Shown: positions 1 to 9,644, counted from the stretch's first letter. The stretch: 45,723 bases of DNA from Flavobacterium sp. (GCA_030153045.1 JASLID010000099.1:1-45723), one strand, 5' to 3'. Numbers and translations: made by a program. Notes: generated by a model from the sequence alone, not told the origin.

Positions 1-37
1 ATAAAATCTACTATAAATCTACAAAATAAAACAACCG

Positions 38-1246
38 ATGTCTGTTTTAAGTGGTAAGAAAATAATACTGGGAGTTTCTGGTGGTATTGCCGCATACAAA
101 TCAGCGTCGTTAGTTAGACTTTTTATAAAAGCAGGAGCACATGTCCAAGTGATAATGACTCCTGCTTCTAAGGATTTTGTAACTCCACTTACATTATCGA
201 CACTCTCAAAAAATCCTGTTCATTCTTCTTTCTTTAATGAAGATGATGAAAATGCAGTTTGGAACAATCATGTTGATTTAGCACTTTGGGCAGATTATAT
301 TGTTATTGCTCCAGCTACCGCAAATACCATGTCTAAAATGGTTAACGGGAACTGTGATAATTTGCTTATAGCTACTTATTTATCGGCAAAATGTCCTGTG
401 TATATTGCTCCAGCCATGGATTTAGATATGTACAAACATCCATCCACTTTAGCAAGTTTTGAAGCTTTTTCTAAATTTGGAAATACAATAATTCCAGCTG
501 AATCTGGCGAATTAGCCAGTGGACTTTCCGGAGAAGGGCGCATGGCTGAACCTGAAAACATTATTGCCTTTCTTGAAAAAGATATTGAAAGTAAATTGCC
601 TCTTAAAGGAAAAAAAATATTAATTACTGCTGGGCCAACTTACGAAGCTATCGATCCGGTTCGCTTTATAGGGAATCATTCTTCTGGAAAAATGGGATTC
701 GATATTGCTCAAGCTGCAGCAAATATTGGTGCCGAAGTGACTTTAGTTTCTGGGCCAACTCATTTGCAAATCAAAAATTCATTAATTACTTTAGTCAGGG
801 TAACTTCAGCAGAAGAAATGTATCATGCATGTCATCAATACTTTAATGAGACTGATGTTGCTATTGCCGCCGCCGCCGTTGCGGATTACCGACCAAAAAA
901 TATAGCTTCTCAGAAAATAAAAAAGAATGAAGATTCGTTTACAATAGAGTTAGAAAAAACAAAGGATATATTAGCTTCCTTGGGACAAATCAAAAAAAAT
1001 CAATTTTTAATAGGCTTTGCTTTAGAAACCGAAAACGAAATTGAACATGCGAAGCAAAAAATTCAGAAAAAAAACCTAGATTTGATTGTTCTTAATTCTT
1101 TAAATGATCCTGGTGCAGGTTTTGGAAAACCAACAAATAAGGTTACCTTTATCGATAAAGATTTTAACATTGAACCGCAAGATTTAAAATCCAAAGAACA
1201 AGTAGCCATTGATATTGTAAATAAAATTGTAGCTCATTATGCGTAA
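38..1246 (+). CDS. coaBC: Bifunctional phosphopantothenoylcysteine decarboxylase / phosphopantothenate-cysteine ligase
   Basis: It catalyses two cytoplasmic steps of coenzyme A synthesis: ligation of cysteine to 4'-phosphopantothenate, then FMN-dependent decarboxylation to 4'-phosphopantetheine. The 402 residues match the usual Dfp length. The N-terminal flavoprotein (CoaC) half, about 1-180, opens with LGVSGGIAAYK and carries the conserved HVDLALWAD segment (His78) and an APAMDLDMY substrate-loop motif, where the common Asn is Asp. The CoaB half, from about 190, begins KKILITAGPTYEAIDPVR and continues NHSSGKMG and AAVADYRPKN. The last codons overlap the next start (ATGCGTAA), which indicates translational coupling. 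coaE, the last step of the same pathway, lies about 9.4 kb downstream. Confidence 0.97.
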   Translation: MSVLSGKKIILGVSGGIAAYKSASLVRLFIKAGAHVQVIMTPASKDFVTPLTLSTLSKNPVHSSFFNEDDENAVWNNHVDLALWADYIVIAPATANTMSKMVNGNCDNLLIATYLSAKCPVYIAPAMDLDMYKHPSTLASFEAFSKFGNTIIPAESGELASGLSGEGRMAEPENIIAFLEKDIESKLPLKGKKILITAGPTYEAIDPVRFIGNHSSGKMGFDIAQAAANIGAEVTLVSGPTHLQIKNSLITLVRVTSAEEMYHACHQYFNETDVAIAAAAVADYRPKNIASQKIKKNEDSFTIELEKTKDILASLGQIKKNQFLIGFALETENEIEHAKQKIQKKNLDLIVLNSLNDPGAGFGKPTNKVTFIDKDFNIEPQDLKSKEQVAIDIVNKIVAHYA

Positions 1247-2126
1247 TTATTTAGCAGCGTTTTTCATGTTATTTTGTGTGGTTTCTCATGCTCAGGAATT
1301 AAATTGTAAAGTTTTGTTTAATACTGATCAGGTAACAGCGACCAATCAGCAAATATTCAAAACACTGCAAAACTCATTGACAGAGTTTATTAATAATACA
1401 AAATGGTCAGAGCAAACATACAAAGGTGTTGAGAAAATTGACTGTACTTTCTTCTTTAATATTGCCACTTTTGATAATGTAGATCAGTTTACAGGTACAT
1501 TACAAGTGCAGGCTTCACGACCAATTTTTAATTCAACGTATTCTTCACCTATTTTGAATATAAATGATAAGGATATAAATTTTAGTTACGCTGAATTTCA
1601 AAAATTAAGTTTCAATCCTAATTCATTCGATTCTAATTTAATGTCTATAGTAGCGTTTTATGCTAATATGATTGTAGGAATTGATGCAGATACATTTGCT
1701 TTAGAAGGTGGTTTGAAATCTCTTGAAAATGCTTTAAATATTGTAACTGTAGCTCAGCAAACGAATGATAAAGGGTGGACTTCAAGCGGAAATCAAAATA
1801 GATATTATTTAGTTAACGATATGATTTCGCCAACATTTGGACCATTTAGAAAAGCCATGTATGAATATCATTTTGGTGCACTAGATAAAATGAGCGACAA
1901 TCAAAGAGAAGGCAAAGAAGGAATAAAAAAAGCAATGAAAACCATGTCAGAATTAGCTTCTATAAGACCAAATGCTTACTTAACCCGTGTTTTCTTTGAT
2001 GCTAAATCAGATGAATTATTGAGTATCTTTACAGATGGTCCTAAAATTGATGTGACCGAAGTTATAGGTATTTTAAATAAATTATCGCCTACAAATTCTA
2101 GTAAGTGGAGTCAAATTACTTATTAA
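1239..2126 (+). CDS. DUF4835 family exported protein
   Basis: This 295-residue protein has an N-terminal signal peptide (hydrophobic stretch about 4-15, then VVSHAQ and probable cleavage near residue 18). The rest has no membrane segment or catalytic motif I recognise, so a periplasmic or outer-membrane-associated location is inferred. Its position between coaBC and recN is typical of this family in Flavobacteriia. Some annotations, as I recall, name members PorD and link them to type IX secretion; I cannot confirm that from the sequence, although T9SS cargo genes lie 3 kb downstream. It overlaps coaBC by 8 bases and sits 9 bases ahead of recN, so the three genes are probably one transcript. 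Confidence 0.85.
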   Translation: MRNYLAAFFMLFCVVSHAQELNCKVLFNTDQVTATNQQIFKTLQNSLTEFINNTKWSEQTYKGVEKIDCTFFFNIATFDNVDQFTGTLQVQASRPIFNSTYSSPILNINDKDINFSYAEFQKLSFNPNSFDSNLMSIVAFYANMIVGIDADTFALEGGLKSLENALNIVTVAQQTNDKGWTSSGNQNRYYLVNDMISPTFGPFRKAMYEYHFGALDKMSDNQREGKEGIKKAMKTMSELASIRPNAYLTRVFFDAKSDELLSIFTDGPKIDVTEVIGILNKLSPTNSSKWSQITY

Positions 2127-2135
2127 ATTTGCAAC

Positions 2136-3788
2136 ATGCTTACATCATTATCTATTAAAAATTTCGCGTTAATTGAGCAGTTAGAAATGAATTTTTCTAA
2201 CCAATTTTCAATTATTACTGGTGAAACCGGTGCTGGAAAATCCATATTATTAGGAGCTTTAGGTCTGGTTTTAGGTAAACGTGCCGATTTAACCTCACTA
2301 AAAGATAAAGAGCAAAAATGTGTTATTGAAGCACATTTTCAAATCGAAAAATACAATCTCAAAGATTTCTTCTCGGCAAATGACTTAGATTATGAAGACT
2401 TGACCATAATCCGTCGTGAAATTTTACCTTCCGGAAAATCTAGAGCGTTTGTGAATGACAGTCCTGTAAATTTAAATGAATTGCAAGATTTAGGCGAATT
2501 CCTAATCGATATCCATTCCCAACATCAAACGCAAGAGTTGTCCAACGAAGCATATCAAATAGAAATATTGGATGCCATTGCGAAACATCAAGATGTTTTG
2601 TTAGAATATAGTCAAAATCTGTCTCAATATAAATTGGCTAAAACCGAATTAAAAAAGTTGCAAGCCAATAAAGAAAGCTTGTCTAAAGAAGCGGATTACA
2701 ATTCATTTCTGTTAGAAGAATTACTTTCGGCTAATTTAAAAGAAGGCGAACAAGTTGAGTTAGAAGCCACTTTCGAAAAATTAAATAATGTCGAATTTAT
2801 CAAAGAAAATTTAGATAAATCTTTGGCTATTGCCAATGAAGAACAAATTGGAGTGATTCAAAATTTGAAAGAAGTAAAACTTTCACTTCAAAAAATTGCT
2901 AACCTTTCATCTGATTTTAATGATTTATTCGAACGCGTTTCAAGTAATTTAATTGAGTTTGATGACATTGTTGCTGACCTAAATACACAAGCAGAAAGAC
3001 TGGTAAATGATCCTGAAAAATTAGAATTAATCAATCAGAAACTACAAACCATTTATTCGCTTCAAAAGAAACACAATGTAGATTCGGTAGAAGCTTTATT
3101 GGTAATCCAAAATGATTTAGACAATAAAGTTGTTTTGGCTGATGATTTAGATCATCAAATAAAAAAAATCGAAAAGAAAATAGAAGAACTAATTTTGGTT
3201 TTAGATCGCTTATCTTCAGTAATAACTGATAATAGAAAGAAATCTATTCCAATTTTAGTAAGTCAAATTTCTGACATCCTTTCTCAATTAGGAATGCCAA
3301 ATGCTCGTTTCCAATTTGATATAAAAGCAACCGATAATTACACAGCAACAGGAAAAGATTTGGTCGAATTGCTTTTTTCGGCAAATAAAGGAACTGATTT
3401 TGGATTGTTGAAAAAAGTGGCTTCGGGAGGTGAAATGTCACGAATTATGTTGGCAGTCAAATCTATCCTAGCCAATTATTCAAAATTGCCAACCATTATT
3501 TTTGATGAAATTGATACAGGGGTTTCTGGTGAAATTGCTCATAAAATGGGTGATATTATGAAAGGAATGAGTACGCAAATGCAGGTGTTTGCCATTACAC
3601 ATTTACCTCAAATAGCGGCTAAAGGAAACCAACATTATAAAGTTTTTAAATCAGATCTAGGCGAAAGCACTGTTTCGGAACTTAAATTACTAACCGGCGA
3701 AGAAAGGATTGTTGAAATTGCCGAAATGCTTTCAGGTAAAGATATTTCAGATTCGGCATTAAACCATGCTAAGGCTTTGCTAAACTAA
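2136..3788 (+). CDS. recN: DNA repair protein RecN (SMC-like ATPase)
   Basis: RecN is an SMC-family ATPase that acts at double-strand breaks during recombinational repair. The 550 residues are normal for the family. The N-terminal head has Walker A GETGAGKS (about 29-36). A long charged coiled coil occupies about 150-370. The C-terminal head carries the ABC signature-like KKVASGGEMSRIML, the Walker B segment IIFDEIDTGVSGEIA and the switch FAITHLPQIAAKG. It follows the DUF4835 gene by 9 bases. The -33 element of the fabV promoter lies inside its last codons. Confidence 0.97.
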   Translation: MLTSLSIKNFALIEQLEMNFSNQFSIITGETGAGKSILLGALGLVLGKRADLTSLKDKEQKCVIEAHFQIEKYNLKDFFSANDLDYEDLTIIRREILPSGKSRAFVNDSPVNLNELQDLGEFLIDIHSQHQTQELSNEAYQIEILDAIAKHQDVLLEYSQNLSQYKLAKTELKKLQANKESLSKEADYNSFLLEELLSANLKEGEQVELEATFEKLNNVEFIKENLDKSLAIANEEQIGVIQNLKEVKLSLQKIANLSSDFNDLFERVSSNLIEFDDIVADLNTQAERLVNDPEKLELINQKLQTIYSLQKKHNVDSVEALLVIQNDLDNKVVLADDLDHQIKKIEKKIEELILVLDRLSSVITDNRKKSIPILVSQISDILSQLGMPNARFQFDIKATDNYTATGKDLVELLFSANKGTDFGLLKKVASGGEMSRIMLAVKSILANYSKLPTIIFDEIDTGVSGEIAHKMGDIMKGMSTQMQVFAITHLPQIAAKGNQHYKVFKSDLGESTVSELKLLTGEERIVEIAEMLSGKDISDSALNHAKALLN

Positions 3789-3806
3789 TATTTTGAATTA
3801 AATTTG
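3776..3806 (+). promoter_or_regulatory. Bacteroidetes-type promoter for fabV
   Basis: TTTG (3776-3779), a 19-base spacer and TAAATTTG (3799-3806) match the primary sigma pattern of Bacteroidetes (TTTG-N19-TAnnTTTG). The start codon is 28 bases beyond the -7 box, giving a leader of about 22 bases. The -33 element lies in the recN coding end, so fabV can be transcribed independently of recN. Confidence 0.75.
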
Positions 3807-3834
3807 TTGAAAATAAACGACTAAACAAAAAGTT

Positions 3835-5025
3835 ATGATTATAGAACCAAGAATGCGCGGATTTATATGTTTAACAGCTCACCCTGAAGGATGCGCTCAA
3901 AATGTAAAAAATCAAATTGAATACGTAAAATCTAAAGGAAAAATAAACGGACCAAAAAGAGTATTAGTTGTGGGAGCTTCTACCGGATTTGGTTTAGCTT
4001 CAAGAATTACAGCAGCTTTTGGTTCAGAAGCTTCTACAATAGGAGTTTTCTTCGAAAAAGAACCTTCGGAAGGTAAGACGGCAACTCCAGGATGGTACAA
4101 TTCAGCAGCATTCGAACAAGAAGCTAAAAAAGCTGGTTTGTATGCAAAAAGTATTAACGGAGATGCTTTTTCAAACGAAATTAAACAACAGACTATCGAT
4201 TTAATTAAAGCCGATTTAGGTCAGGTTGATTTAATCATTTACAGTCTAGCTTCACCAGTTAGAATGCACCCAAATACAGGAGTTTTACATCGTTCGGCTC
4301 TAAAGCCAATAGGTCAAACTTTTACTGATAAAACGGTTGATTTTCATACCGGAAATGTAACACAAGTTTCTATCGAGCCAGCGGTTCAAGAAGATATCGA
4401 TAACACGGTTGTTGTTATGGGTGGTGAAGATTGGACTATGTGGATTGATGCTATGAAAAAAGCGGGTGTTTTAGCAGAAGGTGTTACAACTGTTGCTTAT
4501 TCATATATTGGGCCAGAAGTTACCGAGGCTGTTTACAGAAAAGGAACAATAGGTCGTGCTAAAGACCATTTAGAAGCTACAGCTTTCGAAATCACGTCAA
4601 GTTTAAAAGATTTAAGCGGAAAAGCGTATGTTTCAGTAAACAAAGCACTAGTTACACAAGCAAGTTCAGCTATTCCAGTTATTCCGTTATATATTTCTTT
4701 GTTGTACAAAAAAATGAAAGCAGAAGGAATTCATGAAGGATGTATTGAGCAAATACAAAGATTATTTGCTAATAGATTGTTTAATGGTTCTGAAGTTCCA
4801 GTTGATGAAAAAGGCAGGATCAGAATTGACGATTGGGAAATGCGTGACGATGTTCAAGAAGCTGTAAAAACACTTTGGACACAGGCAGATACAGAAAGCT
4901 TAAAAGAAATAGGAGACTTAGCGGGTTACAAACAAGATTTCTTGAACTTATTTGGTTTTGGTTTCAATGGGGTAGATTACCTTGCTGATACTAGCGAAAT
5001 GGTAAAAATAGAGAGTATTAAATAA
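3835..5025 (+). CDS. fabV: FabV-type trans-2-enoyl-CoA / enoyl-ACP reductase (NADH)
   Basis: This 396-residue monomeric reductase of the FabV/TER family reduces the trans-2 double bond of enoyl-ACP or enoyl-CoA. The N-terminus (MIIEPRMRGFICLTAHPEGC) is the family signature. The Rossmann loop is VLVVGASTGFGLA (about 43-55). The catalytic Tyr-X8-Lys typical of FabV, as opposed to Tyr-X6-Lys in FabI, is Tyr234 and Lys243 in VYRKGTIGRAK. FabV enzymes elsewhere are triclosan-insensitive; whether this one serves fatty acid synthesis or CoA-linked metabolism cannot be read from the sequence. It has its own promoter upstream and a strong terminator downstream, so it is monocistronic. Confidence 0.96.
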   Translation: MIIEPRMRGFICLTAHPEGCAQNVKNQIEYVKSKGKINGPKRVLVVGASTGFGLASRITAAFGSEASTIGVFFEKEPSEGKTATPGWYNSAAFEQEAKKAGLYAKSINGDAFSNEIKQQTIDLIKADLGQVDLIIYSLASPVRMHPNTGVLHRSALKPIGQTFTDKTVDFHTGNVTQVSIEPAVQEDIDNTVVVMGGEDWTMWIDAMKKAGVLAEGVTTVAYSYIGPEVTEAVYRKGTIGRAKDHLEATAFEITSSLKDLSGKAYVSVNKALVTQASSAIPVIPLYISLLYKKMKAEGIHEGCIEQIQRLFANRLFNGSEVPVDEKGRIRIDDWEMRDDVQEAVKTLWTQADTESLKEIGDLAGYKQDFLNLFGFGFNGVDYLADTSEMVKIESIK

Positions 5026-5048
5026 AATTTTAATATTCTTTACAAATT

Positions 5049-5081
5049 AAAGAGCCACGATGTATTTCGTGGCTTTTTTTA
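5049..5081 (+). terminator. Rho-independent terminator after fabV
   Basis: Stem AGCCACGA (5053-5060) pairs with TCGTGGCT (5067-5074) around a 6-base loop and runs into seven T residues. It lies 27 bases after the fabV stop codon. Confidence 0.88.
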
Positions 5082-5163
5082 TGCATTTCATCGATGATTT
5101 AATATAATTTTAAGAATATATATATATTTTTAATAAATTGCTTACTTAACCAAATTATATTTT

Positions 5164-8100
5164 ATGAAAAAAATTACTTTATTGATAGCTTTCTTTTTGA
5201 CTATTGTCACGGGAAGTTATGGACAGGTTCCTTCTTATGCTTTTTCGCAAAGCAATGGAACTTACACACCAATTACAGGAGGTACTGTTGTTGCTACAGC
5301 TACAGGAGCAAGTGGAGCGGCTTCGTTAGATGATCTTAATTATTCGGCAATACCAATTCCATTTACATTTACGTTTAATGGTATAGGATATACCAGCTTA
5401 ACGATTAATACTAATGGACATGTTGTGTTTGGTACTGCAGGTTCGACATCTAATTATACGCCAATATCCTCTTCAGGTACATATGCAGGAGCGATTTCTG
5501 CAGCTGGACGAGATATGAACGCATTGTTTAATATACTTGGTAATACAGGGCAAATTAGATATGAAACTATTGGAGTTGCTCCTAATCAGACTTTTGTTAT
5601 TCAATATTCAAATTTCAGACCTTACGATACGTCAACGTCAACAACAACTTTTTGGAGATGGAATTTTCAAATTCGTTTAAATGAGACGACTAATAAAATA
5701 GATATTGTTTATGATTATAATTTTGTTGGAGCACCAACAAGTAGTACGCATCAAGTAGGATTACGTGGAGCTAATAATACTTTTGCTACAAATGTAAACA
5801 ATAGATTAATTACTAGTGGAACACATACTTGGGCAACAAGTGTTTCAGGAACTACAAATGCCTCAACTTGCGCTTATAATACAACGTTGCTGCCAGTTTC
5901 TGGATTAACTTATTCATGGACACCTCCAGTGCCATGCTCGGGGACGCCTACTGCGGGTTCAGTTTTACCTTCGGTACAAGCAGTATGTACAGGAAGTACT
6001 CCTGCTAATTTAGTCGGTTCTGGTTATTCTTCAGGAGTAGCTGGTTTGACATTTCAATGGGAGGAATCTAATGACGATGGTGTTGGCGATGCATGGGCAA
6101 ACGCTGTTGGAGGAACGGGAGCAACTACTGCAACTTATACACCACCAGCTTTTTCAGGGACTGCAATTTACTATAGATTAAATGTAACGTGTTCGAATTC
6201 AGTGTTGTCTGCTCAAACGGCTTCAGTAAGTATTACACCTCCTACGAATCCATCGAATCAAGTTACTAATGCGACTCAAGGGACGGCTACATTGACTACA
6301 ATACCTTTGTCATGGACAAGTGGTAATGGAGGAAGAAGAGTTGTATATTTTAACAGTGTGAATTCATTTACTGACCCTGTAAATGGTAATGGACCTGCCC
6401 TAACAGCTGCTACTGCTTATGCTGGTGGACAACAAATTGTTTACGATGGTACAGGAACTGGTGTTACAGTTACAGGTTTAACAGGTGGAACTACTTATTA
6501 TGTCAAAGTATACGAATACTTACGTTGTGGAGCGGGACCTTACGATTATTATTATAATGTAACAACTGGGACTAACTTAGCTACAGTCGCTACAGCTTCA
6601 CCTCCCGTAAATGATAATTTTGCAAATGCAAGTCCAGCGACTTGTGGTAATACTTATACAGGTTCTACTGCTTTGGCAAGTCTTGATGAAGATTCTGCTC
6701 CAGATTTTGGAGCTGTTGATATGGATGCTCCAAATGTTTGGTACACTTATACTGGATCAGGAGTAGCAGAAACCATTACAGTTGATTTATGTGCATCTTC
6801 TTATGATTCATCGGTATTAATTTATACGGGTACTTCTGGTGCTCTAACCGTTATTGCAGGTAATGATGACGCTGGAGGTTCTTGTGGAACTAGATCATTA
6901 TTGAACTTTACTTCAGATGGTACAACAACATATTACATTGCTATTGAAGGGTATAATGTAACAAGTACTGGAGCATATTCAATGTTAATATCTTGTGTTC
7001 CGGCTTGTACTCCAGCAGTAGCAAATCAGGTTTGTGCTACAGCATTAGCGGTTAATACAGATGGTGTTGATGTAAATTCAGATAACTCATGTGGGGATGT
7101 GAGTCCAGTACAACCATCTTGTGATTTGTTTGGAACAATTCAAGATGTTTGGTTCTCTTTTGTGGGACCAGCAAATGGAATCGTTGATTGTTTGGTTACG
7201 CCAATTGGAATGACTTCAGCGAATTTTGCAATCTATGAAGGAGTTGACTGTTCTACTTTAACACTAATTGCAGGTACTTGTAATTCTGATTTTACTACTC
7301 CAACTTCTGAAGCCTTAACGGGTTTAGTAGACGGAGCGACATATTATATACAAGTGTGGAGTAATGCAGTTGATCAAGGAACATTTACATTAAACTTAGA
7401 TTCACCAGCATGTGTGGCTCCAACAAATTTAGCAATTGCTAACTTAGGTGAGTCATCTGCTGATATAACTTGGGATTTGGTAACTGGAAATTATCAATAT
7501 GTTCTAGATGAAGTCGCTATAGATCCAGCTGGTGCTGGAACTGATTTAAGTGGTGAGGTTTATTATGCTACTGGTTTAGCATCTGAAACTCAATATTATT
7601 TCCATCTAAGAACTGATTGTGGTGGTTCAGTATATAGTGATTGGGTAACCATTTCATTTACAACTCCTGCACCTCCTCCTGCGAATGATGATTGTATTGG
7701 AGCGACGATTTTAACACCAGCTGGTAGTTTTGCGGCTGGAGCAATTGTGAGTTCTATTGTTGGAGCTACTAATTCAGAAGATGGAGATGCAACAATACCT
7801 GATCCAGGTTGTGCAGCTTATGTAGGTGGTGATGTTTGGTTTAGCGCAGTCGTGCCTGCTTCAGGATCACTAACTTTTGAGACAGGACAAGAAGCTGGTG
7901 GATTAGATGATACTGGTTTAGCAGTTTATAGTGGCGATTGTAATCCTTCAGGTTTAACTTTACTTGATTGTGATGATGAAAGTGGGGTTGATAGTTTTTC
8001 TTTAATTTCAGTTACTGGAAGAACAGAAGGAGAAGTTTTACTTGTAAGAGCATGGAATTGGAATAGTGCTACTCCAAAAAATGTTAACGCAGTAGGAGAA

Positions 8101-8379
8101 TTTCAAATTTCAGCTTGGGATACCTCATTAGGTAGAAATTCATTTGATTTAAATGGTTTCTCAGCATATCCTAATCCAGTTAAAGATGTCTTGAATTTGT
8201 CTTATACTAAAGAAATTTCAAATGTTGCGGTGTATAATTTATTAGGACAAGAAGTGTTGGCAGTTAATGTTAATGCTTTACAATCTAAAATAAACATGAC
8301 AGCACTATCAAATGGAACTTATTTAGTAAAAGTAACAGTTGATGGTTTAACAAAAACTTTAAAAGTGATTAAAGAGTAA
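5164..8379 (+). CDS. Large secreted multidomain protein with T9SS type A sorting domain
   Basis: This 1071-residue surface or secreted protein has a signal peptide at 1-20 (cleavage near TGSYG-Q). Residues about 22-260 form a beta-rich N-terminal domain (FSQSNGTYTPITGGTV...NTNGHVVFG...FQIRLNETTNKIDIVYD) shared with the next gene. An Ig/PKD-like segment and a fibronectin III-like segment follow (about 261-470). Three related modules of roughly 120-140 residues start with a PPVNDN/VANQVC/PANDDC-type motif (about 478, 617 and 848). A clear Fn3 domain sits at about 748-840 (SADITWDLV...YYFHLRTDCGG). The last 73 residues (YPNPVKDVLNL...GTYLVKVTVDG...LKVIKE) are the type A C-terminal sorting signal used by the type IX system. 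The modules suggest adhesion or ligand binding. I see no catalytic motif, and the substrate is unknown. Confidence 0.9.
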   Translation: MKKITLLIAFFLTIVTGSYGQVPSYAFSQSNGTYTPITGGTVVATATGASGAASLDDLNYSAIPIPFTFTFNGIGYTSLTINTNGHVVFGTAGSTSNYTPISSSGTYAGAISAAGRDMNALFNILGNTGQIRYETIGVAPNQTFVIQYSNFRPYDTSTSTTTFWRWNFQIRLNETTNKIDIVYDYNFVGAPTSSTHQVGLRGANNTFATNVNNRLITSGTHTWATSVSGTTNASTCAYNTTLLPVSGLTYSWTPPVPCSGTPTAGSVLPSVQAVCTGSTPANLVGSGYSSGVAGLTFQWEESNDDGVGDAWANAVGGTGATTATYTPPAFSGTAIYYRLNVTCSNSVLSAQTASVSITPPTNPSNQVTNATQGTATLTTIPLSWTSGNGGRRVVYFNSVNSFTDPVNGNGPALTAATAYAGGQQIVYDGTGTGVTVTGLTGGTTYYVKVYEYLRCGAGPYDYYYNVTTGTNLATVATASPPVNDNFANASPATCGNTYTGSTALASLDEDSAPDFGAVDMDAPNVWYTYTGSGVAETITVDLCASSYDSSVLIYTGTSGALTVIAGNDDAGGSCGTRSLLNFTSDGTTTYYIAIEGYNVTSTGAYSMLISCVPACTPAVANQVCATALAVNTDGVDVNSDNSCGDVSPVQPSCDLFGTIQDVWFSFVGPANGIVDCLVTPIGMTSANFAIYEGVDCSTLTLIAGTCNSDFTTPTSEALTGLVDGATYYIQVWSNAVDQGTFTLNLDSPACVAPTNLAIANLGESSADITWDLVTGNYQYVLDEVAIDPAGAGTDLSGEVYYATGLASETQYYFHLRTDCGGSVYSDWVTISFTTPAPPPANDDCIGATILTPAGSFAAGAIVSSIVGATNSEDGDATIPDPGCAAYVGGDVWFSAVVPASGSLTFETGQEAGGLDDTGLAVYSGDCNPSGLTLLDCDDESGVDSFSLISVTGRTEGEVLLVRAWNWNSATPKNVNAVGEFQISAWDTSLGRNSFDLNGFSAYPNPVKDVLNLSYTKEISNVAVYNLLGQEVLAVNVNALQSKINMTALSNGTYLVKVTVDGLTKTLKVIKE

Positions 8380-8399
8380 CTTTAATATTTTTTAAACAT

Positions 8400-8429
8400 A
8401 AAAGCCATTCCTTGTGAATGGCTTTTTTA
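8400..8429 (+). terminator. Rho-independent terminator after the large T9SS protein gene
   Basis: AAAGCCATTC (8401-8410) and its complement GAATGGCTTT (8416-8425) flank a 5-base loop and continue into a T-run. It lies 21 bases downstream of the stop codon and separates the two T9SS genes into different transcripts. Confidence 0.88.
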
Positions 8430-8475
8430 TTGCCCATTTTTTTATAACTTAGTGGCAGCAAAAAACACACCAAAA

Positions 8476-9585
8476 ATGAAATTAAAATTACTAGTTTTTT
8501 CACTTTTCTTTTTAACGGAATTAAGTGCTCAAAATTTCCCAAAAGTAGCCACAAGTTATAACTTTAGTCAAACTGTTGGGACTTATTCAGAAATTACAGG
8601 AGGTACGGTTTTGGGAAATACATCAAGCGATAATCAGGTTTTTATTGCGCCATCTAATTTATTGGGTGTAGGTACTGATTTGACGCCAGGATTAGGTTTT
8701 CCGATTGGTTTTAATTTCGATTTTAATTCAAATACTTTTGATAGGGTTGCGGTTAATGCCAATGGATGGATCTCTTTTGGAAAAAGTAGCTTGGGTAGTG
8801 GAGCGGTTATGGGGCAAATTTCTGTTTCACCAATTTCACATTCAGCATATATTGCTGGTAATGTAAGTCAACATGATTTTAAGCCAAATGAAGAACTAAG
8901 AAATCGAGTATCAGCACTTGGTTTTGATTTAGTAGCGCAATCAGATTCAGAAATAAGATTGGAAACCATTGGAGTTTCACCTAATAAAACTTTAGTGGTG
9001 CAATGGAAAAATTATAAAGTAAGAGGAATGAGTGGGATAGATCTAAGTAATAATTATAATTTTCAGATTAGACTAAACGAAACAACTAATATTGTTGATG
9101 TTGTCTATGGTTCGATGACGTTTGGCCCAACGGGATATGGAGCACAAGTTGGTTTAGGTGGGTATAAAGAAGATGATTATCACAATCGATGGGTTTCTTC
9201 AAGTGTAAGCAGTACAAATAGTTGGGCTGCTACCGACTCTGGTATAGGTTTTTCAGCTTCAATAACGTGCGACATGGTTTCTACAATTCCAGCGCCAGTT
9301 TCCGGAGCCACTTTTAGATGGTCGCCAACATCATTGAGCTTGTCAGAAAGTAAATTTTTAAGTTTAAAAGTATATCCTAATTCCGTTAAAGATATTTTAA
9401 ATATTACAAATGGGAATGGAATTACAAGTGTTTTAGTTTGCGATCTTTTAGGAAAAGAAGTTTTATCAAAAACAATTAATGATAATTATGCAGCATTAGA
9501 TTTGTCTAACCTTTCTAGTGGAATTTATTTGGTAAAAATAAAATCAGAGGGTCATAATAAAACGGTAAAAATCATAAAACAATAA
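8476..9585 (+). CDS. T9SS type A sorting domain-containing secreted protein (short paralogue)
   Basis: I place the start at the ATG at 8476 rather than the in-frame GTG at 8452, because the ATG begins directly with a signal peptide (MKLKLLVFSLFFLTELSAQ, cleavage after SAQ); the protein is then 369 residues. Residues about 25-290 are homologous to the N-terminal domain of the preceding 1071-residue protein (YNFSQTVGTYSEITGGTV, VNANGWISFG, FQIRLNETTNIVDVVYG). About 70 C-terminal residues form the sorting domain, with YPNS in place of the usual YPNP. The middle modules of the larger paralogue are absent. Function unknown; probably exported across the outer membrane by the type IX system. Confidence 0.88.
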   Translation: MKLKLLVFSLFFLTELSAQNFPKVATSYNFSQTVGTYSEITGGTVLGNTSSDNQVFIAPSNLLGVGTDLTPGLGFPIGFNFDFNSNTFDRVAVNANGWISFGKSSLGSGAVMGQISVSPISHSAYIAGNVSQHDFKPNEELRNRVSALGFDLVAQSDSEIRLETIGVSPNKTLVVQWKNYKVRGMSGIDLSNNYNFQIRLNETTNIVDVVYGSMTFGPTGYGAQVGLGGYKEDDYHNRWVSSSVSSTNSWAATDSGIGFSASITCDMVSTIPAPVSGATFRWSPTSLSLSESKFLSLKVYPNSVKDILNITNGNGITSVLVCDLLGKEVLSKTINDNYAALDLSNLSSGIYLVKIKSEGHNKTVKIIKQ

Positions 9586-9603
9586 GTTTCAGATTGAAAT
9601 GTT

Positions 9604-9634
9604 AAAAAAGCCTCCCTTTGTGAGGCTTTTTTTT
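9604..9634 (+). terminator. Rho-independent terminator after the short T9SS protein gene
   Basis: AAAAAGCCTC (9605-9614) pairs with GAGGCTTTTT (9622-9631) around a 7-base loop, followed by further T residues. It lies 20 bases after the stop codon. Confidence 0.88.
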
Positions 9635-9644
9635 GTTAAAAATG

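Noticed and set aside
8452..8475. GTG start giving an eight-residue N-terminal extension of the short T9SS protein
   Set aside because: The ATG at 8476 begins directly with a standard signal peptide; the extension would disrupt it.
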